The notes below the pieces were generated by a model. That model saw only the letters and a list, made by a program, of their open reading frames with translations, was not told where the DNA came from and made no database searches. 64,000 bases of DNA from CAYUZU01 sp964448675 (GTDB taxonomy: Bacteria; Planctomycetota; Phycisphaerae; UBA1845; Fen-1342): positions 124,001 through 188,000 of the forward strand of contig CAYUZU010000006.1 in assembly GCA_964448675.1 (NCBI GenBank), given 5' to 3'. Positions 8,415 through 16,207 of this stretch are shown here, in pieces (position 1 is the first letter of the stretch; each line of letters starts with the position of its first letter). Position numbers and translations under genes: made by a program.

Positions 8415-10262
8415 TTACCGCACTTGCGGCACGATCGGCATGAAGCACCCGATATGTTCGCGCTGCAGCATCACCATGTTCTGCAGCGTGCGCAGGATTT
8501 CCTGCGTCTGCTGCGGTGCAAACTCGCTCAGCACCGGCAGCGCCGCACCAAGCAGTGAAGTGCCCTGCAGACGCGTCCGCAACGCGATCTCGAACTCGTC
8601 GTCGCCATCTTCACCGCTGATGCTCTGCAACATGTTTACCAGCGCCGTGAGCTCCGATGGACGCGGCAGCACGTGAACCTGGTAGTCGTCGCCCAACGCC
8701 GCCTCGCGGGCCGCCATGTCCAGCGCGTCCTGCAGGCCGCCAAGCTTGTCGACCAGGCCCAGCTCCACGGCCTGGGCGCCGGTGTACACACGACCGCCGG
8801 CGATCTCGTCGAGCTCCTTGTGCAGCCGATCGCCGCGCGACGTCCGGATGCGCTGCTTGAACTGGTCGTACACGCGCTCCATGTAGTCCTGCAGCCGCGT
8901 GCGCTCCGATTCGGTCCACTTGTGATTCGGGCTCATCAGCCCGGCGTGCTTGCCGCGGGAGAACTCCGTGAACGTCAGCCCCAGCTTGTCCTCCATGAGC
9001 TCGGCCCAGACGAACTTCCCGCCGCCCACGCCGATCGAGCCGGTGATCGTCGACGGCTCGGCGAACACCGTCCTGCCCGGCACCGCCACGTAGTACCCGC
9101 CACTGCCCGCCACGCCGCCCATGCTCACGATCAGCGGCTTCTGCTCCGCGCAGCGCGTCGCCGCCTGCCAGATGATGTCGCTGGCCAGCGCCGACCCGCC
9201 CGGCGAATTCACGCGCAACACCACCGCCCGGATGTTCTCGTCGCTGCGTGCTTCCTCGAGCGCCGCCCGCAGCGTCGTGCTGCCGGCGATCGTGCTGCCG
9301 CCGAACGGGCTCTCGTCACTGGTGCCGACCATGATCGGGCCATCGACATAGACCAGTCCGATCCCCGGCGTCAGCGGCTCGGTCACCCCCTCGAACATTC
9401 TCGTGAAGATCTCGAACATCGCGAACGGGTTGTTAATGTCGATGCTGACCGCGGGCTGCTTCTCGTAGCGCTTCAGCACGACGACATCCGATCCGAAGTC
9501 CTCGTAGAGCCGCTGCTTGAACGCGTGGAAGCTCGACACGTGCGTCACCAGCTTGTGCTCGAGCGCCTGCTCGGCGTTCAGCGGCCCCTGGTCCACCAGG
9601 GCACGCACCTTCTCCGGCGGCAGCCCGCGTCCCGTCGCGATCAGGTCGATCCACCGCTCATACAGACTGTCCAGCAGCCAATTGACGTTCTCAGCCGCCT
9701 CGGCGCTCGGCTCGGTGCGCGTGTAAGGCTCGACAAAGCTCTTGTAATCGCCGCAACGCAGCATCTGAAACTCGACGCCGATCTTGTCGAACAGCCCCTT
9801 CATGTACATCAGCTCGATGTTCAACCCGAGCAGCGCCAGCTCGCCGTTCTCGGCCAGCGTGATCTCGTCCGCCGTCGCCGCGAGCGCATACGACAGGTTG
9901 CCGCCGTAATCCATGAAGACATGCACCGGCTTGCCGTGGCTCTGGAACTCGTTGATCGCCCGCGTGAGCCCCTCGACCTGGGCCAGACTCATCAGCGGCG
10001 ACTCGATGATCAACACCAGCCCGTCCACATCACCGTCCCGTCCCGCATCCCGGATCGAGCTCACCATGTCGCGCAGCGTCAGCACCTGGCTCTCTTCCAG
10101 CAGCGCCATCAGCCCCGCGCTCTCCGACGGGCTCTCCAGCACCGGGCCGTCCAGCCGCATGCGCAGGATGGTCCGCGCCGCTTCCGCCGGCGCCGGTAGT
10201 AGCATCGCGCCGACAACAATCAGCAGCGCACTGACTCGGGTCATTTGCCTCGTTGGATTCAT
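8415..10262 (-). CDS. sppA: Signal peptide peptidase SppA (67K type)
   Basis: 615 aa from ATG 10262, which has GGAGA 7-8 nt upstream; an in-frame extension to 10367 lacks a ribosome site. The N-terminus MNPTRQMTRVSALLIVVGAM is a signal sequence or membrane anchor. There are two tandem ClpP-like SppA domains. The catalytic lysine is in GDYKSFVEP (K174) and the serine in GVAGSGGYY (S387), with the NSPGGSALASD oxyanion strand before it. This is the E. coli-like duplicated form, in which Lys and Ser come from different halves. It acts in the cell envelope on residual signal peptides. Transcribed alone, divergent from crcB, and closed by a strong terminator. Confidence 0.95.
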   Translation of the reverse strand: MNPTRQMTRVSALLIVVGAMLLPAPAEAARTILRMRLDGPVLESPSESAGLMALLEESQVLTLRDMVSSIRDAGRDGDVDGLVLIIESPLMSLAQVEGLTRAINEFQSHGKPVHVFMDYGGNLSYALAATADEITLAENGELALLGLNIELMYMKGLFDKIGVEFQMLRCGDYKSFVEPYTRTEPSAEAAENVNWLLDSLYERWIDLIATGRGLPPEKVRALVDQGPLNAEQALEHKLVTHVSSFHAFKQRLYEDFGSDVVVLKRYEKQPAVSIDINNPFAMFEIFTRMFEGVTEPLTPGIGLVYVDGPIMVGTSDESPFGGSTIAGSTTLRAALEEARSDENIRAVVLRVNSPGGSALASDIIWQAATRCAEQKPLIVSMGGVAGSGGYYVAVPGRTVFAEPSTITGSIGVGGGKFVWAELMEDKLGLTFTEFSRGKHAGLMSPNHKWTESERTRLQDYMERVYDQFKQRIRTSRGDRLHKELDEIAGGRVYTGAQAVELGLVDKLGGLQDALDMAAREAALGDDYQVHVLPRPSELTALVNMLQSISGEDGDDEFEIALRTRLQGTSLLGAALPVLSEFAPQQTQEILRTLQNMVMLQREHIGCFMPIVPQVR

Positions 10263-10586
10263 GGTGTCATCTCCGCGAGTGGTTTCAGTCCGGATCCGGA
10301 CCCGGCCTGGGCGACAGGCCGCACGTCCGTCTCTGTGAAGAGTAATCGGTTCCCGCACAAGGGCCAATTATAGACCGGCCCCGCGCTTGGAAGCGCGACC
10401 GCCTGTCAGAAACTGTCGCTTGCCGTATGCACCCTGCACGCGGCATGAGGGTATTCGTCCCGGCCGTTGCATCCTTCGGCGACGTGTTTGTCGAGAACTG
10501 TCAGCGCGCGGGGTGGCACAATTGCGCCGCCCCCGTAAACTGCCCGGCCGGCACGCGAAACCGTCCCGCGGCCCCGGGAGTGCACC
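10263..10586. other. Divergent intergenic region between sppA and crcB
   Basis: 324 bp. It holds the sppA ribosome site and GC-rich hairpins near 10510-10545. No fluoride-riboswitch consensus could be recognised in front of crcB, and no good sigma-70 promoter was seen. Confidence 0.4.
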
Positions 10587-10985
10587 TTGGACACACGCTG
10601 GCTGGTCAAACTGCTCTGGATCGCTGTCGGCGGCGGCGCCGGCTCCGTCCTGCGCTACGCCATCGCGGGCTACGGCCACCGCCTCACCGGCGGCACGTTC
10701 CCCCTCGGTACCCTCATCGTCAACGTCGCTGGCTGCTTCCTCATCGGCTTCCTCGGCGCCGCCCTCACCGGCCCCTGGCTGCTGCGCGAGGAACACCGCA
10801 CCGCTCTGCTTGTCGGCGTGCTCGGCGGCTTCACCACCTTCTCCACCTTCGGCTACGAGACCTTCAGCCTTGCCAACGAGCGCCAGTTCCTCTTCGCCGC
10901 TCTCAACGTCCTGCTCAGCGTCGCACTCGGCCTGCTCGCCGTCTGGCTCGGCTTCCGCGTCGCCGAACGCTGGCCCGGGGTATGA
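10587..10985 (+). CDS. crcB: Fluoride channel CrcB/Fluc
   Basis: 132 aa from a TTG start with GGGAG 6 nt upstream. Four hydrophobic segments and the family motifs are present: GGGAGSVLRY near residue 12, GTLIVNVAGCFLIG near 40 and GGFTTFSTFGYET near 76. It forms a dual-topology dimeric F- exporting channel in the inner membrane. The DUF190 gene starts 4 nt after the stop, a pairing common in crcB operons, which supports the assignment. Confidence 0.93.
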   Translation: MDTRWLVKLLWIAVGGGAGSVLRYAIAGYGHRLTGGTFPLGTLIVNVAGCFLIGFLGAALTGPWLLREEHRTALLVGVLGGFTTFSTFGYETFSLANERQFLFAALNVLLSVALGLLAVWLGFRVAERWPGV

Positions 10986-10989
10986 AACC

Positions 10990-11334
10990 ATGAAGCTCCC
11001 GCAACAAGGCTGCCTGCTCCGCATATTCATTGGCGAAAGCGACCGCTGGCACGGCCGCCCGCTCTACGAGGCGATCGTGCTCAAGGCCCGCGAGCTGCAC
11101 CTGGCCGGTGCGACCGTGCTCCGCGGCCCGATGGGCTTCGGCGCCCACAGCCGCCTGCATACCGCCAAGGTGCTCCGCTTGTCCGAAGACCTGCCGATCG
11201 TCGTCGAAATCGTCGACAGTCGCGACAAGGTCGATACGCTGCTGCCGCACGTTGACGAGATGGTCGACGAGGGCCTCGTCACCCTCGAGAAGGTCGAGGT
11301 GATCAAGTACCGCGGCAAGGACCCCGCCGAATGA
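10990..11334 (+). CDS. DUF190 protein, crcB partner
   Basis: 114 aa, cytoplasmic. The opening QGCLLRIFIGESDRWHGRPL and the segment ATVLRGPMGFGAHS are typical of DUF190, a PII-like fold. It lies immediately after crcB and is probably translationally coupled. The family repeatedly occurs with fluoride channels; its exact role is not established. A minimal ATG AAA CCA TGA frame at 10982 overlaps the crcB stop and is ignored. Confidence 0.9.
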   Translation: MKLPQQGCLLRIFIGESDRWHGRPLYEAIVLKARELHLAGATVLRGPMGFGAHSRLHTAKVLRLSEDLPIVVEIVDSRDKVDTLLPHVDEMVDEGLVTLEKVEVIKYRGKDPAE

Positions 11335-11389
11335 CACAACCGCCTGCTTCCCGTACCATCGCACAGCGAGCCGAAACGAGAATCCGTTC

Positions 11390-12223
11390 ATGATGTGGCG
11401 TTCTGCACTGTTGTGGATCCTGGCATTCCTCTTCACCGCCGGTTCCGCGGTCTATCAGCGCATGACCGGCCCGACCTACCCGATTCGCGGGGAGGCCGAG
11501 ATCCATGGCACCACCGTCGCGTACCGCCTGCCGCGCAGCGCCGTCACGGGCCGCCCGCGCGAGGTCGTCATTCGGACCCCCGACAGCGACCTGCACGGCA
11601 CGCTGCAATACCGCCGCTACCGCAGCACCGATGCCTGGACCGCGCAGCCGCTCGCGCGCGAGGACGGTCAGCTCGTCGGCCGGATCCCCTCGCAGCCGCC
11701 CGCCGGCAAGGTCATGTACCGCATCCGGCTGCAGCGCGACGATGCGCTGCCGGCCGAGCTCACCGACCACCCGGTCATCCTGCGCTACCGAGGCGACGTC
11801 CCCGCGGCCGTGCTCATCGCCCATATCGTCATCATCTTCGGTGGCATGCTCTGCTCGACACGCGCGGGCTTCGAGGCGCTGCGCGGGAAGCCCCGCACGC
11901 GCAACCTCACGATCGCCACGCTCGTCGGCCTGGTGCTCGGCGGCTTCGTGCTGGGCCCCGTCGTCCAGAAATACGCGTTCGGCGCGTTCTGGACCGGCTG
12001 GCCCTTCGGCACCGACCTGACCGACAACAAGATCGCCGTCGCCGTCGCGTTCTGGCTGGTCGCCACGTGGCGCACCTGGAAGCACCCGGATCACCGCGGC
12101 TGGGTGATCACCGCCGCCATCGTCACGCTCGGCGTCTGGCTGATCCCGCACAGCCTGCTCGGCTCCGAGCTCGACTACACGCAGCTCGCGCCCACGACCC
12201 GGGAGGTGGCCCTTGCTCATTGA
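11390..12223 (+). CDS. Multi-pass membrane protein, function unknown
   Basis: 277 aa. There is an N-terminal hydrophobic segment (residues 5-20), then an extracytoplasmic domain of about 110 residues rich in beta-type sequence (EVVIRTPDSDLHGTLQYRRY), then four membrane helices at about 140-160, 178-198, 222-236 and 242-262. No family is recognised with certainty. It overlaps the following cyclase gene by 11 nt, so the two are probably co-expressed. A second ATG follows directly; the first is kept. Confidence 0.7.
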   Translation: MMWRSALLWILAFLFTAGSAVYQRMTGPTYPIRGEAEIHGTTVAYRLPRSAVTGRPREVVIRTPDSDLHGTLQYRRYRSTDAWTAQPLAREDGQLVGRIPSQPPAGKVMYRIRLQRDDALPAELTDHPVILRYRGDVPAAVLIAHIVIIFGGMLCSTRAGFEALRGKPRTRNLTIATLVGLVLGGFVLGPVVQKYAFGAFWTGWPFGTDLTDNKIAVAVAFWLVATWRTWKHPDHRGWVITAAIVTLGVWLIPHSLLGSELDYTQLAPTTREVALAH

Positions 12224-12833
12224 CATCTCCCCGCCGCTCCGCGCCGGTATGCCCGTCTGGCCGGGCGATGTCGGGCTGCAACGCGAGCTCACCGCGGACC
12301 GGCGGAAGGGCGACATCGTCACCTCGTCCGCGCTGCGCACCACCGTGCACCTCGGCGCGCACGCCGACGCACCGAGCCACTACGGCCCCGACGCCGCGTC
12401 CATCGACCAGTGTGACCTCGCCACCTACATCGGCCCCTGCGAGGTGATCCGGGTGCGTGTTCCGCGCGGCGGTGCGGTCACGCCGGCGTTGCTGCCCGCA
12501 GCGCCGCGCGCCGCGCGGGTGCTCATCGCGACCGACACGTTCACGGACCGCACGTGCTTTGTGGAGGACTTCGCCGCGCTGAGCACGGACCTGGTCGATA
12601 CCCTCGCCGATGCGGGCGTCAAGCTCGTCGGCATCGACACCCCCAGCGTGGATCGCTTCGTCGACCAAGACCTGCCCGTGCACCAGCGCATTCTGGCCCG
12701 CGAACTGCTGATCCTGGAGAATCTCGTGCTCACCGAGGTGCCCGCGGGCATGTACGAGCTGATCGCACTGCCGCTCAAGCTCGTCGGCTTCGACGCCAGC
12801 CCCGTCCGGGCCATCCTTCGCCGTGCCACCTGA
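12213..12833 (+). CDS. Cyclase-family protein (kynurenine formamidase KynB-like)
   Basis: 206 aa from a TTG with GGGAGG 6 nt upstream; it overlaps the preceding gene by 11 nt. The family zinc motif HxGxHxDxPxH is complete (HLGAHADAPSH, H46, H50, D52, H56), preceded by LIDISPPLRAGMPVWPGD. KynB-type enzymes hydrolyse N-formylkynurenine, but the wider family also includes other amide hydrolases. No tryptophan-catabolism gene is nearby, so the substrate is open. Confidence 0.85.
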   Translation: MLIDISPPLRAGMPVWPGDVGLQRELTADRRKGDIVTSSALRTTVHLGAHADAPSHYGPDAASIDQCDLATYIGPCEVIRVRVPRGGAVTPALLPAAPRAARVLIATDTFTDRTCFVEDFAALSTDLVDTLADAGVKLVGIDTPSVDRFVDQDLPVHQRILARELLILENLVLTEVPAGMYELIALPLKLVGFDASPVRAILRRAT

Positions 12834-12877
12834 AGCGGAACGCGCCGCGGCTCACGCTTGGTTGCTCCGTCACCGGG

Positions 12878-14314
12878 TCACCATGTTGCCCGCTCGATGG
12901 CCGGCAGCCCCTTCGCCGCTCGGTCGCGATCGATGATCGCATGCACCTCCGCCACGGCTTCGTCCAAGGCCGCTTGCGGCGTCTTCTCCCCATTCACGAC
13001 GACCGCCATGGCCTTGGCGATCTTTCGTTCCAGGTCGTCCTGATACGGCCCGGTCACGATGAACCCCGGCAGCTCACCCGTGTCGGGTGCCGGGGTGATC
13101 GCGTATTCCAGCCACGCTGCCCGCGCCGGGTACATCTCGCGCGGCATCGGTGGCACCAGCACTCGCCGCCGCCCGGCCTGCTCAACCACGATCCCGCTCG
13201 TCTCCTTGAAGGCCTCCGACGCCACCACCGACATCAACGCCGGTGGGGCCACGCGCAATGTGTCCCAGTATTTCAGCGACTGCTCGCGCGCCACCAGCCA
13301 CTTGATCATCTGCCACGCCAGCCGCTTGTTCTCGCTATGCGCGCTCACCGCCCACAATACGGTGCCGCCGATTACTGCCCGCCGCCGCGCGCGTGGCAAC
13401 GGGGCGATCGCGAAGTCCAGCTCGGGGCTTTCCAGCTCCAGGTTCGGCGCCCGCCAGCTGCCGTCCAGCAGCATCGCCAGCTTGCCGATCTTGAACAGGT
13501 CGTCCGGCCCGCTCGCCGTGTCGGCCATCTCGAAGGCGCGAATGGGCGCGTCCTCGGGCACGAGGTCGCGAATCAGCGTCAGTGCCGCCACGCCCTCGCG
13601 CGAATTGATCAGCGCCGTCGTCTTGGCCTCGTCCCAGGCCTCCCCGCCGGCCTGGTACAGAAACGCCAGAAACGGCCACGCCCACAGATCGAACGACACG
13701 CCGAACTGCACCGCCTTGCCGCGTTGGTCACGGACGGTCAATGCGTCCGCCGCGCGGCGCAGGTCCGCCCAGCTCCAGGCGGCACTCGGGTATTCCAGCG
13801 GATCCTCCGGGTGGGCCGCGTTGTGCGCATCGAACAGCGCCCGGTTGTAGTACAAGCCGTACTGCGCGTTGTCCGACGGCAGCGCGTACCACTGCCCGTC
13901 CACGTCCAGGGCGTGCCACGTCCAGGGGAAGAAATCCGCGCGCTCCGCCGGCGTCAGCCCCACGTCGGGATCGTTGATGAACCGGGTCAGCGGCGCGATC
14001 ATCCCCTTCGCGACGAATTCGTGATAGCTCGACACGGGCATGCGCATGACGTCCGCCCCGCGGCCGACCACGTGCCACGCCTCGTACTTCTCGATGACGT
14101 CCACATACCGCTCGTAACGCACCCGCACCTCCGGGTGCAATCCCTCGAATCCCCGTGCGTAAATGTCCTCGAACAGCCGATCCTCGAACGGCATCCCCCA
14201 CACCGCCATCATCAATTCGGCGCGCCCGCCCGGCACCACCCGCGGCGGCACCAGCACCACCACGGTTGCCACGATGAGCAACGCCAGCACGACATGACTC
14301 GCGCGCAAGCTCAT
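12878..14314 (-). CDS. ABC sugar-importer substrate-binding protein
   Basis: 478 aa with a hydrophobic N-terminal signal or anchor and no lipobox Cys. It has the extracellular solute-binding family 1 (MalE-type) layout, for example FEGLHPEVRVRYE, DNAQYGLYYNRALFD, ARRRAVIGGTVLWAVS and AWQMIKWLV. It binds a sugar or oligosaccharide in the periplasm and hands it to the two permeases encoded just upstream. The start ATG overlaps the stop of the second permease (ATGA at 14314-14311), indicating translational coupling. The binding protein is last in the operon instead of first. No ATPase gene is present nearby. Confidence 0.9.
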   Translation of the reverse strand: MSLRASHVVLALLIVATVVVLVPPRVVPGGRAELMMAVWGMPFEDRLFEDIYARGFEGLHPEVRVRYERYVDVIEKYEAWHVVGRGADVMRMPVSSYHEFVAKGMIAPLTRFINDPDVGLTPAERADFFPWTWHALDVDGQWYALPSDNAQYGLYYNRALFDAHNAAHPEDPLEYPSAAWSWADLRRAADALTVRDQRGKAVQFGVSFDLWAWPFLAFLYQAGGEAWDEAKTTALINSREGVAALTLIRDLVPEDAPIRAFEMADTASGPDDLFKIGKLAMLLDGSWRAPNLELESPELDFAIAPLPRARRRAVIGGTVLWAVSAHSENKRLAWQMIKWLVAREQSLKYWDTLRVAPPALMSVVASEAFKETSGIVVEQAGRRRVLVPPMPREMYPARAAWLEYAITPAPDTGELPGFIVTGPYQDDLERKIAKAMAVVVNGEKTPQAALDEAVAEVHAIIDRDRAAKGLPAIERATW

Positions 14315-15162
14315 TCCTTCATCCCCGTCAGGGCGATTCCGCTCACGAACCGCCGTTGAAACACGAGGAACACCACGATCATCGGCATCGTGATGATGGT
14401 TGCCGCCGCCATCTGCACCGGCCACGAGTCCGCGTACAACCCGCTCGACAACGCCGCCACCGCCAGCGGCAGCGTGTAGTACTCGCTCGAATCGATCACG
14501 ATCAGCGGCCAGAAGAACGAATTCCAGTGCGCCATGAAGGTGAAGATCGCCAGCGCCCCCAGCGCCGGCCGCACGGTCGGCAGCACCAGGTGCAGGAACA
14601 GCTCGAAGTTCCTCAACCCGTCGATGCGCCCCGCGTCCAGCAGGGTGTCCGGCACGCTCAGGATCGCCTGCCGCATGTAGAACACGCCGAACGCCGTCGC
14701 CAGGAATGGCACGATCAGCGCCTGGTAGTTGTCGATATAGCCCAGATAGACGCACAGCACGTAGGCGAAGATGAAGTACACCTGGTACGGCAGCATCATC
14801 GTCGTCAGCATCAGCACGAACGCCGGCTTGCGCCCGGCAAACCGCAGCTTGGCAAACGCGAATCCCGCCAGCGCGTTGTGCGCCAGCGACAGGATCGTCA
14901 CCACCAGCGCGACGATCACGCTGTTCAGGTAGAACTGCCCGAGCTGCGCCGAGGCCCAGGCCTCCGCGTAGTTTCCCCACTGCCATTCCCAGGGCCAGCC
15001 CGCCGGCAGCCACGTCGGCGTCTCCCCGATCGCCTCCTGCCGCGTCTTCAGCGAGGTCGACACCATCCACGCGAATGGCAACAGCATCGTGGCCGCCGCC
15101 CCGTAGACGACCAGGTGCACCAGCAGTCGCGCCGGCCAGGATGGCTTCAGCGCCTGACTCAT
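14311..15162 (-). CDS. ABC sugar permease, MalG type
   Basis: 283 aa with six predicted helices. The EAA loop is AGRIDGLRNFELFLHLVLPT, about 90 residues from the C-terminus, as in the carbohydrate-uptake-1 permeases. NYAEAWASAQLGQFYLNS and the C-terminal RRFVSGIALTGMKE are typical of MalG/UgpE. Both ends overlap their neighbours by 4 nt (ATGA), so the operon is tightly coupled. Confidence 0.93.
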   Translation of the reverse strand: MSQALKPSWPARLLVHLVVYGAAATMLLPFAWMVSTSLKTRQEAIGETPTWLPAGWPWEWQWGNYAEAWASAQLGQFYLNSVIVALVVTILSLAHNALAGFAFAKLRFAGRKPAFVLMLTTMMLPYQVYFIFAYVLCVYLGYIDNYQALIVPFLATAFGVFYMRQAILSVPDTLLDAGRIDGLRNFELFLHLVLPTVRPALGALAIFTFMAHWNSFFWPLIVIDSSEYYTLPLAVAALSSGLYADSWPVQMAAATIITMPMIVVFLVFQRRFVSGIALTGMKE

Positions 15163-16091
15163 GCCGTGGTCTCCTGCCTGCGGGCGAAACCGAAGAACTG
15201 CACCAGCGTGATCAGCACCGTCGCGCACAGCACCACCACGCCGACCGTGGCGGCATAGCCCAGACGGCTCTGCCGAAACTCTCGGTACAGGTACAGGTTC
15301 AGCACGTCCGTCCAGGGCTGCTCGATCTCCCCGATCATGACATAGACGATGTCGAAGACCTGCAGCGCGGTGATCATGGTCGTCACCAGCAGGAAGAACG
15401 TCATCGGCCACACACACGGCCAGGTGATCCGCCACATCGTTCGCCACGGGCCGGCCCCGTCCACCGCCGCCGCGTCGTAGTAGGACTGCGGCACGTTGCC
15501 GATCGCCGCCAGGTAGAGCACGATCGCGAACCCCAGCCCGCGCCAGGTCGACACCGCGATAATGGTCGCCAGCCCCCAGGGGTTGTTGCCGGTCCAGTTG
15601 GGCCAGTCGGCTTGCACCGCCGGCCCGAGCCCCAGCGCGTGCGGCAGGTTGACCGCGCCATCCAGCAGGTGGTTCAGCAGGCCCGCCGACGAGGGTTCCA
15701 GCACCCAGCGCCAAATCAGCCCGATCGCGACGATCGAGATTACCATCGGCATGAAGAAGAGCGTTCGTGCCAGCGTCCGCCCGATAAACCAGCGGGCATG
15801 CAGCGCCACCGCGATCGGGAACGCGACCATGATCGTCAGCGGTACGTTGACCAGCGCGAAGATCAGCGTGTTGCGCAGCGCGTGGTGCAGCGTGTCGTCG
15901 CCGACCGCCTGCCGGTAATTCTGGAGCCCGATGAACCGTGCCGCGCCACCGCCGCTCCACTCGAAAAGGCTCAGCGCCACGCCCGCGCCCGTCGGCAGTG
16001 CCGTGAACAGGAAGATCACCGCCAGCGGAAACGCGACAAACGCCCAGCCGCTGGCGGATTCACTTCGTTCTCGTGTGGCGTGCGGCGGCAT
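15159..16091 (-). CDS. ABC sugar permease, MalF type
   Basis: About 310 aa from ATG 16091; GTG 16142 and ATG 16139 would add 16-17 residues but lie too close to the predicted transcription start. Six or more helices and the EAA loop YYDAAAVDGAGPWRTMWRIT place it in the MalF/UgpA group. It is first gene of the importer operon, divergent from the beta-helix gene 116 bp away. The ATP-hydrolysing subunit must be encoded elsewhere, as with shared MsmX-type ATPases. Confidence 0.92.
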   Translation of the reverse strand: MPPHATRERSESASGWAFVAFPLAVIFLFTALPTGAGVALSLFEWSGGGAARFIGLQNYRQAVGDDTLHHALRNTLIFALVNVPLTIMVAFPIAVALHARWFIGRTLARTLFFMPMVISIVAIGLIWRWVLEPSSAGLLNHLLDGAVNLPHALGLGPAVQADWPNWTGNNPWGLATIIAVSTWRGLGFAIVLYLAAIGNVPQSYYDAAAVDGAGPWRTMWRITWPCVWPMTFFLLVTTMITALQVFDIVYVMIGEIEQPWTDVLNLYLYREFRQSRLGYAATVGVVVLCATVLITLVQFFGFARRQETTA

Positions 16092-16131
16092 GCGGCAGAG
16101 AGACTCCGGGCAGAAACAACGGCGCGATGAC

Positions 16132-16161
16132 CTGAACATCACGCGGGTCGCGCAGTATACT
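16132..16161 (+). promoter_or_regulatory. Divergent promoter region with palindromic AGTATACT
   Basis: CTGAAC, an 18-nt spacer and TATACT at 16156-16161 form a plausible promoter for the beta-helix gene. The octamer AGTATACT (16154-16161) is its own reverse complement and therefore offers TATACT to the importer operon too. Only one of the two can be occupied at once. Confidence 0.5.
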
Positions 16162-16207
16162 CCCTGGTCGCACCCGGCTCACGCGAGCGGCCGGAATGGA
16201 GTATCTC

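Noticed and set aside
10400..10586. Fluoride riboswitch in front of crcB
   Set aside because: The conserved pseudoknot pattern could not be recognised; only GC-rich hairpins are present.
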